In this document: piece after piece, positions 1 through 6,456 of the stretch | How positions within the stretch are numbered: position 1 is the stretch's first letter | Layout: each line of letters opens with the position of its first letter | Assembly (NCBI GenBank): GCA_030695265.1 | Contig: JAUYTA010000642.1 | Span: forward strand, 1-6,477 | DNA from: Bacteroidota bacterium | Lineage (GTDB): Bacteria > Bacteroidota > Bacteroidia > Bacteroidales > Prolixibacteraceae | Direction of reading: 5' to 3' | Length of the DNA: 6,477 nucleotides | Notes under the pieces: generated by a model | Told to the model about the DNA's origin: nothing | What the model saw: the letters and a program-made list of their open reading frames with translations, nothing else | Databases searched by the model: none | Position numbers and translations under genes: made by a program

Positions 1-1
1 A

Positions 2-1846
2 CGCAACCCATGGGCATGGGTGCCAACCCTCTCTTTTGCTGAAGGAAATCCTTACGTGTTAGCCCTGAGTCTTTCTGTCATCATGTTTAAACGACTGGGT
101 AGTTCGAACGCAGACAGCGCTTTTTACACAGGCTGGTTGTATTTGCCGTGGGTTATTAAACCGTTGTGGAGCCCGATTGTCGATCTGTTTAAAACAAAAC
201 GCGGGTGGATTGTCAGTATGCAACTCCTCATCGGTGCCGGATTGGGAGGTATTGCGCTGGCCATTCCTTTGCCCGGTTTCTTTAAAATCACCCTGATATT
301 TATGTGGCTGCTGGCTTTCAGCTCGGCAACGCACGACATTTCGGCCGATGGGTTTTATATGCTGGGTTTGGATGAGCACCAGCAAACCTATTTTGTTGGC
401 ATTCGCAGCACGTTTTACCGCTTTGCAATGATCACCGGACAAGGACTGCTCATCATCCTTGCAGGCTTTTTTGAAACGGCAACCGGTTTGCCACCCATTG
501 AAATTAATGTAAAAGCCATTCCAAATATTACCAATCAAATCACGCTACCGGAAGCGAATCAAACATTACCAGCCCAATCGGGCAACTCTTATTTTGCATC
601 CTTCCCCAATGAGGTAATAGTATCAACACAAAATATTCAAAAACAACAACTGGATTCGATTCGCAAGGTCGTGTCCAACCACAATCAATCACTTGGTTTT
701 GTTAGCAGTGGCAAACAACTGGCTTCAACCGAAAATGCAAACAAAACATCCTTATGGACACAATTCATCTCTTCACCCTTAAAGCAATTCCTGCAGAAAC
801 ATTTTCAGAATAAAGAAATCAAACAAGCAGATGGCACTGCTGTTGGAAATATTGCGGTGGTTGCCATCAGGCTAAGTGAAAAACCTGAAGAAAATAAAGA
901 GATGATATTGAACATGAAATGGCAATCGGGAGATAAAAGTTTGCAGTTACTGGAAGGGGAACGACTGGCTTTCAACCTGCAAAACTGGGAACAACCTGCA
1001 TACTTGCTCATTCAGGCCGATCCCAAATTAACCAAAGCAACCGATGCTTCCTTCAAAGGAACTTCAGGAAATATCCATCTGGCATGGAGTATTACCTTCA
1101 TGATTTTGGCTGGTATGTTTATACTATTTTCCTTCTATCACCGCTTTATACTCCCCCACCCTGCAACCGACCGGAAACGTGCACACGACGATGAGAACCT
1201 CTTCAAGGCATTTTTCAGAACTTTCAGTTCCTTTTTCAGGAGAAAAGAAATTTGGGTGATACTTTCCTTTTTAATATTTTACCGACTAGGCGAAGCGCAA
1301 TTGGTAAAACTGGCTTCACCCTTTATGCTCGATCCGCGACAACTTGGAGGACTGGGGCTTACCACCGGTGATGTTGGACTGATATACGGAACATTTGGAA
1401 TTCTGGCGTTAACCCTGGGAGGAATCCTCGGTGGTTTGGCTGCATCCAGGAATGGGTTCAGGTATTGGCTTTGGTGGATGGTGCTGGCCATTAACCTACC
1501 AAATCTGGCTTACGTTTACATGGCTTTTGCCCAACCGACCAACTACCTGATAATTGGTTTATGTGTTACGATTGAGCAATTTAGTTACGGGTTCGGGTTT
1601 ACTGCATACATGCTTTATATGATCTACATTTCGGAAGGAGAAAACAAAACAGCCCATTTTGCCATTGCAACTGGTTTTATGGCTTTGGGGATGATGATTC
1701 CCGGTATGTTTTCAGGCTGGTTACAGGAAATAATTGGCTACCAGAACTTCTTTATCTGGGTGGTAATATGCATGATTCCGGGCATGATTCCGGTTTTCTT
1801 TACGAATGTAAATCCTGAATTTGGGATAAAGAAGAAAGAAGAATAG
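2..1846 (+). CDS. AmpG-like MFS transporter with large periplasmic insertion, 5' end missing
   Basis: Inner-membrane permease of the major facilitator superfamily, closest by eye to the AmpG/PAT group that imports muropeptides or related solutes; the substrate is not proven. The reading frame is open to the window edge, and the residues before the GTG at nt 20 (RNPWAWV) continue the typical AmpG-like N-terminus NPWAW-PTL-FAEG-PY. The GTG is therefore internal and the true start lies upstream. Counting that GTG as residue 1, hydrophobic segments lie near 9-25, 34-55, 63-84, 88-108, 133-152, 352-378, 410-432, 449-474, 480-503, 508-538, 544-567 and 574-596, giving twelve helices. Between helices 5 and 6 sits a soluble stretch of about 200 residues (153-352), predicted periplasmic from the topology. 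The 'WLYLPWVIKPLWSP' stretch after helix 1 fits the family's conserved region. It ends with a charged KKKEE tail. Its stop is 3 nt from that of the opposing DUF4159 gene. The fold is confident; a muropeptide substrate is only a guess. Confidence 0.88.
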   Translation, partial: RNPWAWVPTLSFAEGNPYVLALSLSVIMFKRLGSSNADSAFYTGWLYLPWVIKPLWSPIVDLFKTKRGWIVSMQLLIGAGLGGIALAIPLPGFFKITLIFMWLLAFSSATHDISADGFYMLGLDEHQQTYFVGIRSTFYRFAMITGQGLLIILAGFFETATGLPPIEINVKAIPNITNQITLPEANQTLPAQSGNSYFASFPNEVIVSTQNIQKQQLDSIRKVVSNHNQSLGFVSSGKQLASTENANKTSLWTQFISSPLKQFLQKHFQNKEIKQADGTAVGNIAVVAIRLSEKPEENKEMILNMKWQSGDKSLQLLEGERLAFNLQNWEQPAYLLIQADPKLTKATDASFKGTSGNIHLAWSITFMILAGMFILFSFYHRFILPHPATDRKRAHDDENLFKAFFRTFSSFFRRKEIWVILSFLIFYRLGEAQLVKLASPFMLDPRQLGGLGLTTGDVGLIYGTFGILALTLGGILGGLAASRNGFRYWLWWMVLAINLPNLAYVYMAFAQPTNYLIIGLCVTIEQFSYGFGFTAYMLYMIYISEGENKTAHFAIATGFMALGMMIPGMFSGWLQEIIGYQNFFIWVVICMIPGMIPVFFTNVNPEFGIKKKEE

Positions 1847-1849
1847 AAT

Positions 1850-2503
1850 TCACTGATTAAACACAAATGAAATGATATTTGCACCCATCTGCAAAGCTTT
1901 CTGGCGCACATCCTCGGGGTCGTTGTGAACGGAGCGGTCTTCCCAACCATCGCCCAAATCGCTTTCGAAGCTGTAAAAACAAACCAGCCGGCCTTTGTTT
2001 ATCAGACCGAAACCCTGCGCCGGTTTGCCTTCGTGTTCATGTATCTTGGGCAATCCTTCAGGGAAACGGTATTTCTGTGAATAAATCGGGTGGTTAAAAG
2101 GCAGTTCAATGAAATCAAGTTCAGGAAAAACCTTTTTCATTTCGCGGCGGATAAACGGATCGAGCCCGTAATTATCACTGATATGCAGAAAACCTCCTGC
2201 TTCGAGATAGATTCTTAAATTGGCGGCAGCCGCCTCCGAGAACACCACATTTCCATGGCCGGTCAAATCCACATAAGCGTAATTGAACAGCTCAATGCTC
2301 CCAGGCTCAACAGTTCCGGGATTCGGATCGATGTTGGTTTTCAGGTTGTCGTTGCAAAAAGCAATCAGGTTCGGCAAAGCAGTGGGATTCGAATACCAGT
2401 CGCCGCCCCCATCGTATTTCATCACTGCAATTTTAACCGATGTCGCCTGCGAAAAAACCAATACAGGCAGAATCATCAGAAATATAAATCCAAGTTTTTT
2501 CAT
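1850..2503 (-). CDS. Exported DUF4159 domain protein
   Basis: Protein of 217 residues, nearly all of it a DUF4159 domain, a family of unknown biochemical role that I recall as common in Bacteroidota. The N-terminus (MKK, hydrophobic 4-17, then FSQA) is a signal peptide with probable signal peptidase I cleavage near residues 18-20. There is no lipobox cysteine, so a soluble periplasmic protein is expected. Family hallmarks are visible: KIAVMKYDGGGDWYSNPTAL from residue 24, DLTGHGNVVFS at 79-89, GGFLHISDNYG at 103-113, NHPIY at 137-141 and SFESDLGDGWED at 178-189. The alternating hydrophobic strands and the glycine-rich 'GGFLHISD' turn suggest a Rossmann-like alpha/beta fold of the glutamine-amidotransferase type, but no catalytic Cys-His-Glu triad is evident. 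The ATG at 2501-2503 is chosen because it places the signal peptide exactly at the start. It is divergent from the sulfur enzyme gene and convergent with the transporter. The family call is firm; the function is unknown. Confidence 0.9.
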   Translation of the reverse strand: MKKLGFIFLMILPVLVFSQATSVKIAVMKYDGGGDWYSNPTALPNLIAFCNDNLKTNIDPNPGTVEPGSIELFNYAYVDLTGHGNVVFSEAAAANLRIYLEAGGFLHISDNYGLDPFIRREMKKVFPELDFIELPFNHPIYSQKYRFPEGLPKIHEHEGKPAQGFGLINKGRLVCFYSFESDLGDGWEDRSVHNDPEDVRQKALQMGANIISFVFNQ

Positions 2504-2560
2504 TTCGACTTAGTATAAAAACAGAAATTCCTGAAATTCGGATTCCATTTTTGATTTGCC

Positions 2561-2568
2561 CAAAGATA
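2561..2568 (-). promoter_or_regulatory. Putative Bacteroidota -7 element for the DUF4159 gene
   Basis: On the minus strand this reads TATCTTTG, an exact match to the Bacteroidota housekeeping -7 consensus TAnnTTTG. It would place transcription start about 50 nt before the ATG at 2503. I do not see a well-spaced TTG -33 element upstream, so the call rests on the -7 box and its position only. Confidence 0.5.
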
Positions 2569-2590
2569 AAAATAATGCACGGTTTGAACG

Positions 2591-2621
2591 TTTTGACCAA
2601 TTCTAATTTGAAGTATCTCTG
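2591..2621 (+). promoter_or_regulatory. Candidate promoter for the trans-sulfuration enzyme gene
   Basis: TTTTG at 2591-2595 is followed, after 18 nt, by TATCTCTG at 2614-2621, which differs at one base from the Bacteroidota -7 consensus TAnnTTTG. If it is used, the leader would be about 100 nt and would include the small hairpin at 2648-2666. A second one-mismatch box, TTTCTTTG, occurs at 2694-2701 close to the start codon but has no suitable -33 partner. This is a weak call. Confidence 0.28.
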
Positions 2622-2647
2622 ATTTATCTGAAATTTATGCCAAATTT

Positions 2648-2666
2648 GTCGCGCTTGACATGCGAC
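2648..2666 (+). other. Small leader hairpin before the trans-sulfuration gene
   Basis: GTCGC at 2648-2652 is the exact reverse complement of GCGAC at 2662-2666, giving a 5-bp GC-rich stem with a 9-nt loop (GCTTGACAT) in otherwise AT-rich DNA, about 60 nt before the ATG at 2729. It does not resemble the SAM-I or SAM-II riboswitch cores I know. It could be a small regulatory structure, an operator dyad or chance. Confidence 0.25.
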
Positions 2667-2728
2667 TGATAAACCAAACAACCCAACAAGTGTTTTCTTT
2701 GTGTCTTGAAATTGAGATGAAACAATAA

Positions 2729-3973
2729 ATGTCAAAATATTCTAAAATGAAAAGTTTTACAACCCGGTCGCTGAACATACCTTTTCCGAAGAAAGATCCA
2801 CACAATGCACTGGCCATGCCCGTTTACGAATCGGTTGCTTTCGAGTTTGCCACTGCCGAAGATATTGCAGCAAATTTCAGGGGCGAATTGCCGGCGCATA
2901 CCTATTCGCGTACCAGCAACCCAACTGTTGAATACTTCGAAACCAAAGTCCGAACATTAACAGGCGCTCATCACGTTCTGGCTTTATCTTCAGGAATGGC
3001 AGCAATATCGGCTACAATGCTGGCTGTCTGCAAACAGGGCGATAACATTATTTCAGGAAAAAATCTTTTTGGGCACACACTGGCGCTGTTCGAGCAGAGT
3101 ATTTCGGCTTACGGACTTGAAACACGTTTTGTTGATACGACCAAGCCCGAATTAATTGAACCGCTGATTGACGAAAATACACGCGCAATATATTTTGAGA
3201 CGGTTACAAATCCTCAGCTGGAAGTAGCAGACATCTGTCATTTGGCCGAAATTGCCAACAAGCACAACATTCTGCTGATTGCCGACAGCACTGTTACGCC
3301 ACCTTCGGTTTTCAATTCAAAATCGCTGGGAGTGCACATTGAAGTGATGTCAACCACCAAATTTATTTCAGGTGGCGCTACCGCTGTTGGTGGAGTAATC
3401 ATCGACAATGGTTTGTATAAATGGAACAAAAATCCAAACTGCCTGGCTTTTGCCAAAAAATTTGGAAAAGATGCATTTACCGCCCGTCTGCGTAAAAATT
3501 ACTACCGGAATTTTGGGATGCCAATGACCGCGCACTCGGCCAACTATATGATTGCCGGACTGGATATTCTGGAACTTCGCGTTGAACGTTGCTACCTGAA
3601 TTGCATGAAACTGGGAGAATACTTTCAGCAAAATAAGAAAGTAACGCGGGTTGATTATCCCGGATTAAAAGATTCGCCTTATTACGAATTGGCGCTGAGT
3701 CAGTTTTGCGGGATTCCGGGAACAGTAATGACTTTTGACCTGGAAAGTCAGGCTGAATGTTACCGGTTTATGAACCGGCTGAAAGTCATCCGCCGGGCCA
3801 CAAACCTTAACGACAATAAATCATTGATTATCCATCCATACTCAACCATCTATGCTGAATTTTCGGAACCTGAACGTGATTCGATGGGAATTCGCCCAAC
3901 AATGATGCGCCTTTCGGTTGGAATCGAAGGGGCTGAAGATTTGATTGCTGATATGGAACAGGCAATGACATAG
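2729..3973 (+). CDS. PLP-dependent trans-sulfuration enzyme (O-acylhomoserine sulfhydrylase / methionine gamma-lyase type)
   Basis: Cytosolic PLP enzyme of the Cys/Met metabolism family (fold type I), 414 residues, the normal length. Such enzymes join sulfide or cysteine to O-acyl-homoserine in methionine synthesis, or cleave sulfur amino acids. Visible landmarks are YSRTSNPTVEYFE at 59-71 (phosphate-binding Tyr-Arg of the neighbouring subunit), ALSSGMAAI at 85-93 (phosphate-binding loop), ETVTNP at 157-162, the pyridine-nitrogen Asp at 186 (IADST), the Schiff-base Lys at 211 in MSTTKFISGG, and RLSVGIE at 394-400 with the carboxylate-binding Arg. The position usually held by the ring-stacking Tyr is Phe 114 (LFGHT), which resembles the 'FG-T' form of O-succinylhomoserine sulfhydrylases. 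The GHG/GHSD motif that usually follows the lysine is GGATAVGG here. These traits leave sulfhydrylase, synthase and lyase roles open. The in-frame ATG at 2747 (MKSFTT) is an equally good start, since the first six residues look unconserved and neither ATG has a clear Shine-Dalgarno sequence. It appears monocistronic. Confidence 0.9.
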   Translation: MSKYSKMKSFTTRSLNIPFPKKDPHNALAMPVYESVAFEFATAEDIAANFRGELPAHTYSRTSNPTVEYFETKVRTLTGAHHVLALSSGMAAISATMLAVCKQGDNIISGKNLFGHTLALFEQSISAYGLETRFVDTTKPELIEPLIDENTRAIYFETVTNPQLEVADICHLAEIANKHNILLIADSTVTPPSVFNSKSLGVHIEVMSTTKFISGGATAVGGVIIDNGLYKWNKNPNCLAFAKKFGKDAFTARLRKNYYRNFGMPMTAHSANYMIAGLDILELRVERCYLNCMKLGEYFQQNKKVTRVDYPGLKDSPYYELALSQFCGIPGTVMTFDLESQAECYRFMNRLKVIRRATNLNDNKSLIIHPYSTIYAEFSEPERDSMGIRPTMMRLSVGIEGAEDLIADMEQAMT

Positions 3974-4028
3974 ATGAAATAAACGTATATTATTGTCTAT
4001 CAATCAACCTGTTTGGTATTTTTGGGTA

Positions 4029-4115
4029 GTCAATTGTTGTCATTTATTGTCATTCAGTTGTAATTTCATGGCTACTTAATGACCACCAAATGACAATTGA
4101 ATGACTTTTAATGAC
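4029..4115. repeat. Phased AATGAC array arranged as an inverted repeat
   Basis: Seven hexamers lie in 87 nt of the intergenic region between two convergent genes. Read on the plus strand, GTCAAT (4029-4034), GTCATT (4039-4044) and GTCATT (4049-4054) are spaced by 10 nt, and AATGAC at 4078, 4089, 4100 and 4110 is spaced by 11, 11 and 10 nt. The two sets are in opposite orientation around a 23-nt centre (4055-4077). The arms can pair as 5 bp (4031-4035 with 4095-4099), 7 bp (4039-4045 with 4088-4094) and 6 bp (4049-4054 with 4078-4083). No strong T-run follows either arm, so a classical intrinsic terminator is not supported, although a bidirectional 3'-end structure remains possible. The roughly helical phasing would also suit protein binding. 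Confidence 0.7.
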
Positions 4116-4157
4116 ATTACCTAAATTTACGGATAACGATTTGACATAACTAAACTC

Positions 4158-4916
4158 TTAGAATACTTCGACCTTGCTCTTATTCGGCTCTATCAATCCT
4201 TTGGTTTGAGCAACATACATAATAAGATCAATCGCATCCTTTGTATTCAGTTTCGATAAATTGATTGTCAGGTCAAAATCAACTTCAACGTTAATTTCAG
4301 TGGCAATTCGTTTTATGAAACTATGACGTTCCTTTTCGGTTTTATCAATAAATTCGACTGCTTCCCTCATATTGAGGTTATTTTTCTCCATGATTTGCCT
4401 GACCCGCCATTCGTGAGGAGCAGTCAGTTTTATGAAAAGGGATTTTTCGATATTCCTGGCAATGATATGTCCGGCCCGGCCAACAATAATATAATGACCA
4501 TCGTTTGCAAAACTGGAAATTAATTCGATGATGGTTTTATTGATCTTTCTGTCGCTTTTATATCTCTTTTCACTAAAAGCGCTCAAAATATCATCGAACG
4601 CACCACGATCAGCTTCTTTCATGATGTTTCGGAGTTTTGAAGTTTCCATGTTTAACTCGCGGGCACTTTCCTCCAGAATTTCTTTGCTTACTACTTTCCA
4701 CTTTTTACAGAATGTCAGCTTGTCAAGTTCAGCAGCCAGCAATTTTGCCATTGTAAGACCCCCGCACCCAACTTCTCTCGAAATACAAATTACAGGTCCG
4801 GGTTGAGTATTGGCTGCCGGATATTTGGGGTCGTTCTGATGCAGCCTTTTGTTCAGGTAAACCATCAATGTATTGTTCATAGCGTGATGAATTATTGGTC
4901 GGTTGAATTTACACAT
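4158..4916 (-). CDS. Cytidylate kinase-like protein (Cmk2 type)
   Basis: Predicted cytosolic P-loop phosphotransferase of the cytidylate kinase-like family (Cytidylate_kin2 type), 252 residues from the first ATG. Substrate and role are not established for this family. Seen here: PVICISREVGCGGLTMAKLL at 41-60 forms the first strand, P-loop and helix; KKWKVVSKEILEESARELNM follows at 71-90; DRGAFDDIL at 103-111; HYIIVGRAGHIIARNI at 141-156 is the Walker-B-like strand with VGRAG; LTAPHEWRVRQIME at 164-177 has the LID-type arginines; EKERHSFIKR at 194-203; and VDFDLTINL at 212-220 is the last strand. The P-loop is the family's GxGG form and lacks the classical GKS/T. The start is uncertain: residues MCKFNRPIIHHA look unconserved, and the ATG at 4878-4880 (MNNTLMVYLNKRL) or at 4863-4865 may be the real one. 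It is divergent from pepP and convergent with the sulfur enzyme, so it is a single-gene unit. Confidence 0.85.
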   Translation of the reverse strand: MCKFNRPIIHHAMNNTLMVYLNKRLHQNDPKYPAANTQPGPVICISREVGCGGLTMAKLLAAELDKLTFCKKWKVVSKEILEESARELNMETSKLRNIMKEADRGAFDDILSAFSEKRYKSDRKINKTIIELISSFANDGHYIIVGRAGHIIARNIEKSLFIKLTAPHEWRVRQIMEKNNLNMREAVEFIDKTEKERHSFIKRIATEINVEVDFDLTINLSKLNTKDAIDLIMYVAQTKGLIEPNKSKVEVF

Positions 4917-5021
4917 TATTTATGTTCCGGCTAAGCTTTTTCCAAAATGATTTCAACTTTTTTATATGGTGTACAGCACATCCATTGATTATATACAGCT
5001 AAATGTTTTATCTAATTTCCT

Positions 5022-5029
5022 TATCTTTA
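5022..5029 (+). promoter_or_regulatory. Candidate -7 element for the aminopeptidase P gene
   Basis: TATCTTTA matches the Bacteroidota -7 consensus TAnnTTTG except for the last base and lies 28 nt before the ATG at 5057, which would give a short AT-rich leader of about 20 nt. No clear TTG is seen at the expected -33 distance. The start codon is preceded by an A-rich tract (ACAAAA) and no Shine-Dalgarno sequence, which is common in this phylum. Confidence 0.4.
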
Positions 5030-5056
5030 GCCACAAATTTTTAAAACCATACAAAA

Positions 5057-6442
5057 ATGTTTAACCGCGATACCTATATTTCACGCCGCAAGCAACTAAA
5101 GAGAACGATTTCGGACGGTATAATTTTACTATTGGGAAATGTTGATTCACCCATGAATTATGCCGACAATACTTTTTATTTCAGGCAGGACAGTTCGTTT
5201 TTATATTTCTTCGGATTGGATTTCCAGAAACTTGCCGGGGTTATTGACACTGAAACGGGTGAAGAAATTATTTTTGGCGATGATGTTAAAATTGAAGACA
5301 TCATTTGGATGGGGCCTCAGATTGCCCTGAAGGAGAAAGCCGAAAGATCAGGCATTTCCAAAACAGAACCGTATAAAAATCTTCAGGCAATTGTTGAAAA
5401 AGCAATTTCATCAGGTCGTAAAATTCATTTTTTACCACCATATCGTGCTGAAAATAAGTTATTACTGAATGAATTGCTGGGAATTTCGGTTTCGAAACTG
5501 AAAGCTTATTCGTCGCTGGAACTGATTAAAGCCATTGTTGATTTACGTTCGGTGAAAGAAGAACAGGAAATTGTTGAAATCAGGAAAGCCTGCGCTATTG
5601 GTTACCAAATGCATGTTACTGCTATGAAAATGGCCAAAGCAGGCATTTGGGAACAATCGATTGCCGGAACCATTGAAGGCATTGCAAATGCAGGCGGAGG
5701 AATGGTTTCGTTTCCGGTGATTTTATCGCAGAATGGCGAAACTTTGCACAACCACGATCATTCACAAACCTTGCAAAACGGAAGGTTGCTGCTTGTTGAT
5801 GCCGGGGCTGAAGTAGGTTCTCATTACGCATCAGATTTCACAAGGACAATGCCTGTCAGCGGCAAATTCACACAGAAGCAGCGCGAAATATATGAAATTG
5901 TATTGGCAGCAAACAATCGTGGGCGCGAACTTACAAAACCCGGATCTACTTATTTGTCGGTGCATTTGGCTGCTGCCGAGGTTATTGCTTCAGGAATGAA
6001 AGCGCTTGGATTAATGAAAGGTGATGTGAAAGAAGCGGTTGCTGCCGGTGCCCATGCTTTGTTTATGCCACATGGATTGGGGCACATGCTTGGATTAGAT
6101 GTTCACGACATGGAAGATTTGGGCCAGATTTACGTGGGATACGACCATGAAACCCGTCCGGTTGATCAGTTCGGAACGGCTTATTTGCGTCTGGGCCGGA
6201 AACTGCAACCTGGCTTTGTAATTACCAACGAACCCGGAATTTACTTTATTCCGGCTTTGATCGAAAAGTGGAAGGCTGAAAAAATAAACGCTGATTTTAT
6301 CAATTTTGACCGTTTGGAAAGTTACCTCGACTTTGGCGGAATCCGGCTTGAAGATGATATTTTGGTAACTGAAACAGGTTGTGAAATTATTGGTGACCAG
6401 ATTCCGGTTACTCCGGATGAGGTGGAAGAAGTGATGAGATAA
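5057..6442 (+). CDS. pepP: Xaa-Pro aminopeptidase (aminopeptidase P, family M24B)
   Basis: Cytosolic dinuclear-metal peptidase that removes an N-terminal residue when the second residue is proline. It has 461 residues, within the normal range, and no signal peptide. The N-terminal aminopeptidase-P domain covers about residues 1-135 (FRQDSSFLYFFGLD at 42-55). The catalytic pita-bread domain runs from about 170 to 445. All five expected metal ligands are visible: Asp 248 (LLLVDAGAE), Asp 260 (YASDFTRTMP), His 343 (PHGLGHMLGLDVHD), Glu 392 (TNEPGIYF) and Glu 432 (GIRLEDDILV). Catalytic-type histidines lie in LHNHDHS (231, 233, 235) and at 350. Between His 343 and Glu 392 there is a segment (GYDHETRPVDQFGTAYLRLG, 361-380) that gives the longer Bacteroidota-type spacing. 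The ATG at 5057 is the natural start, since MFNRDTYISRRKQL opens the domain. It is transcribed alone here and is followed 14 nt after the stop by a perfect hairpin. Confidence 0.95.
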   Translation: MFNRDTYISRRKQLKRTISDGIILLLGNVDSPMNYADNTFYFRQDSSFLYFFGLDFQKLAGVIDTETGEEIIFGDDVKIEDIIWMGPQIALKEKAERSGISKTEPYKNLQAIVEKAISSGRKIHFLPPYRAENKLLLNELLGISVSKLKAYSSLELIKAIVDLRSVKEEQEIVEIRKACAIGYQMHVTAMKMAKAGIWEQSIAGTIEGIANAGGGMVSFPVILSQNGETLHNHDHSQTLQNGRLLLVDAGAEVGSHYASDFTRTMPVSGKFTQKQREIYEIVLAANNRGRELTKPGSTYLSVHLAAAEVIASGMKALGLMKGDVKEAVAAGAHALFMPHGLGHMLGLDVHDMEDLGQIYVGYDHETRPVDQFGTAYLRLGRKLQPGFVITNEPGIYFIPALIEKWKAEKINADFINFDRLESYLDFGGIRLEDDILVTETGCEIIGDQIPVTPDEVEEVMR

Positions 6443-6456
6443 TAGTCACTACTGAT

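Noticed and set aside
59..538. Open antisense frame of 159 codons inside the transporter gene
   Set aside because: It lies wholly opposite a well-supported membrane protein gene, its translation is compositionally odd with no recognisable motif, and no promoter or start context supports it.
2255..2518. Plus-strand frames opposite the DUF4159 gene start
   Set aside because: They are shadows of the real minus-strand gene, with no motif or plausible N-terminus.
2655..2660. TTGACA resembling a sigma-70 -35 box before the sulfur enzyme gene
   Set aside because: No TATAAT-like box lies 16-18 nt downstream, and Bacteroidota use a different promoter architecture. It falls in the hairpin loop.
2433..2735. 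Minus-strand frame of 100 codons spanning the divergent intergenic region
   Set aside because: It overlaps the signal peptide region of the DUF4159 gene in another frame and covers the expected promoters. The product resembles no family I know.
4029..4115. CRISPR array or replication iterons as an explanation of the AATGAC repeats
   Set aside because: The units are only 6 nt with 4-5 nt gaps and occur in both orientations, too short for CRISPR repeats and spacers. No replication initiator gene or DnaA-box cluster is nearby.
4528..4806. Plus-strand frame of 92 codons opposite the cytidylate kinase-like gene
   Set aside because: It is the antisense shadow of a conserved domain, with a Ser/Phe/Leu-rich translation and no independent support.
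4943..4950. Minus-strand TCATTTTG as a -7 element for the cytidylate kinase-like gene
   Set aside because: It has one mismatch at an important position and no TTG at the -33 distance, so it is not distinguishable from background in AT-rich DNA.
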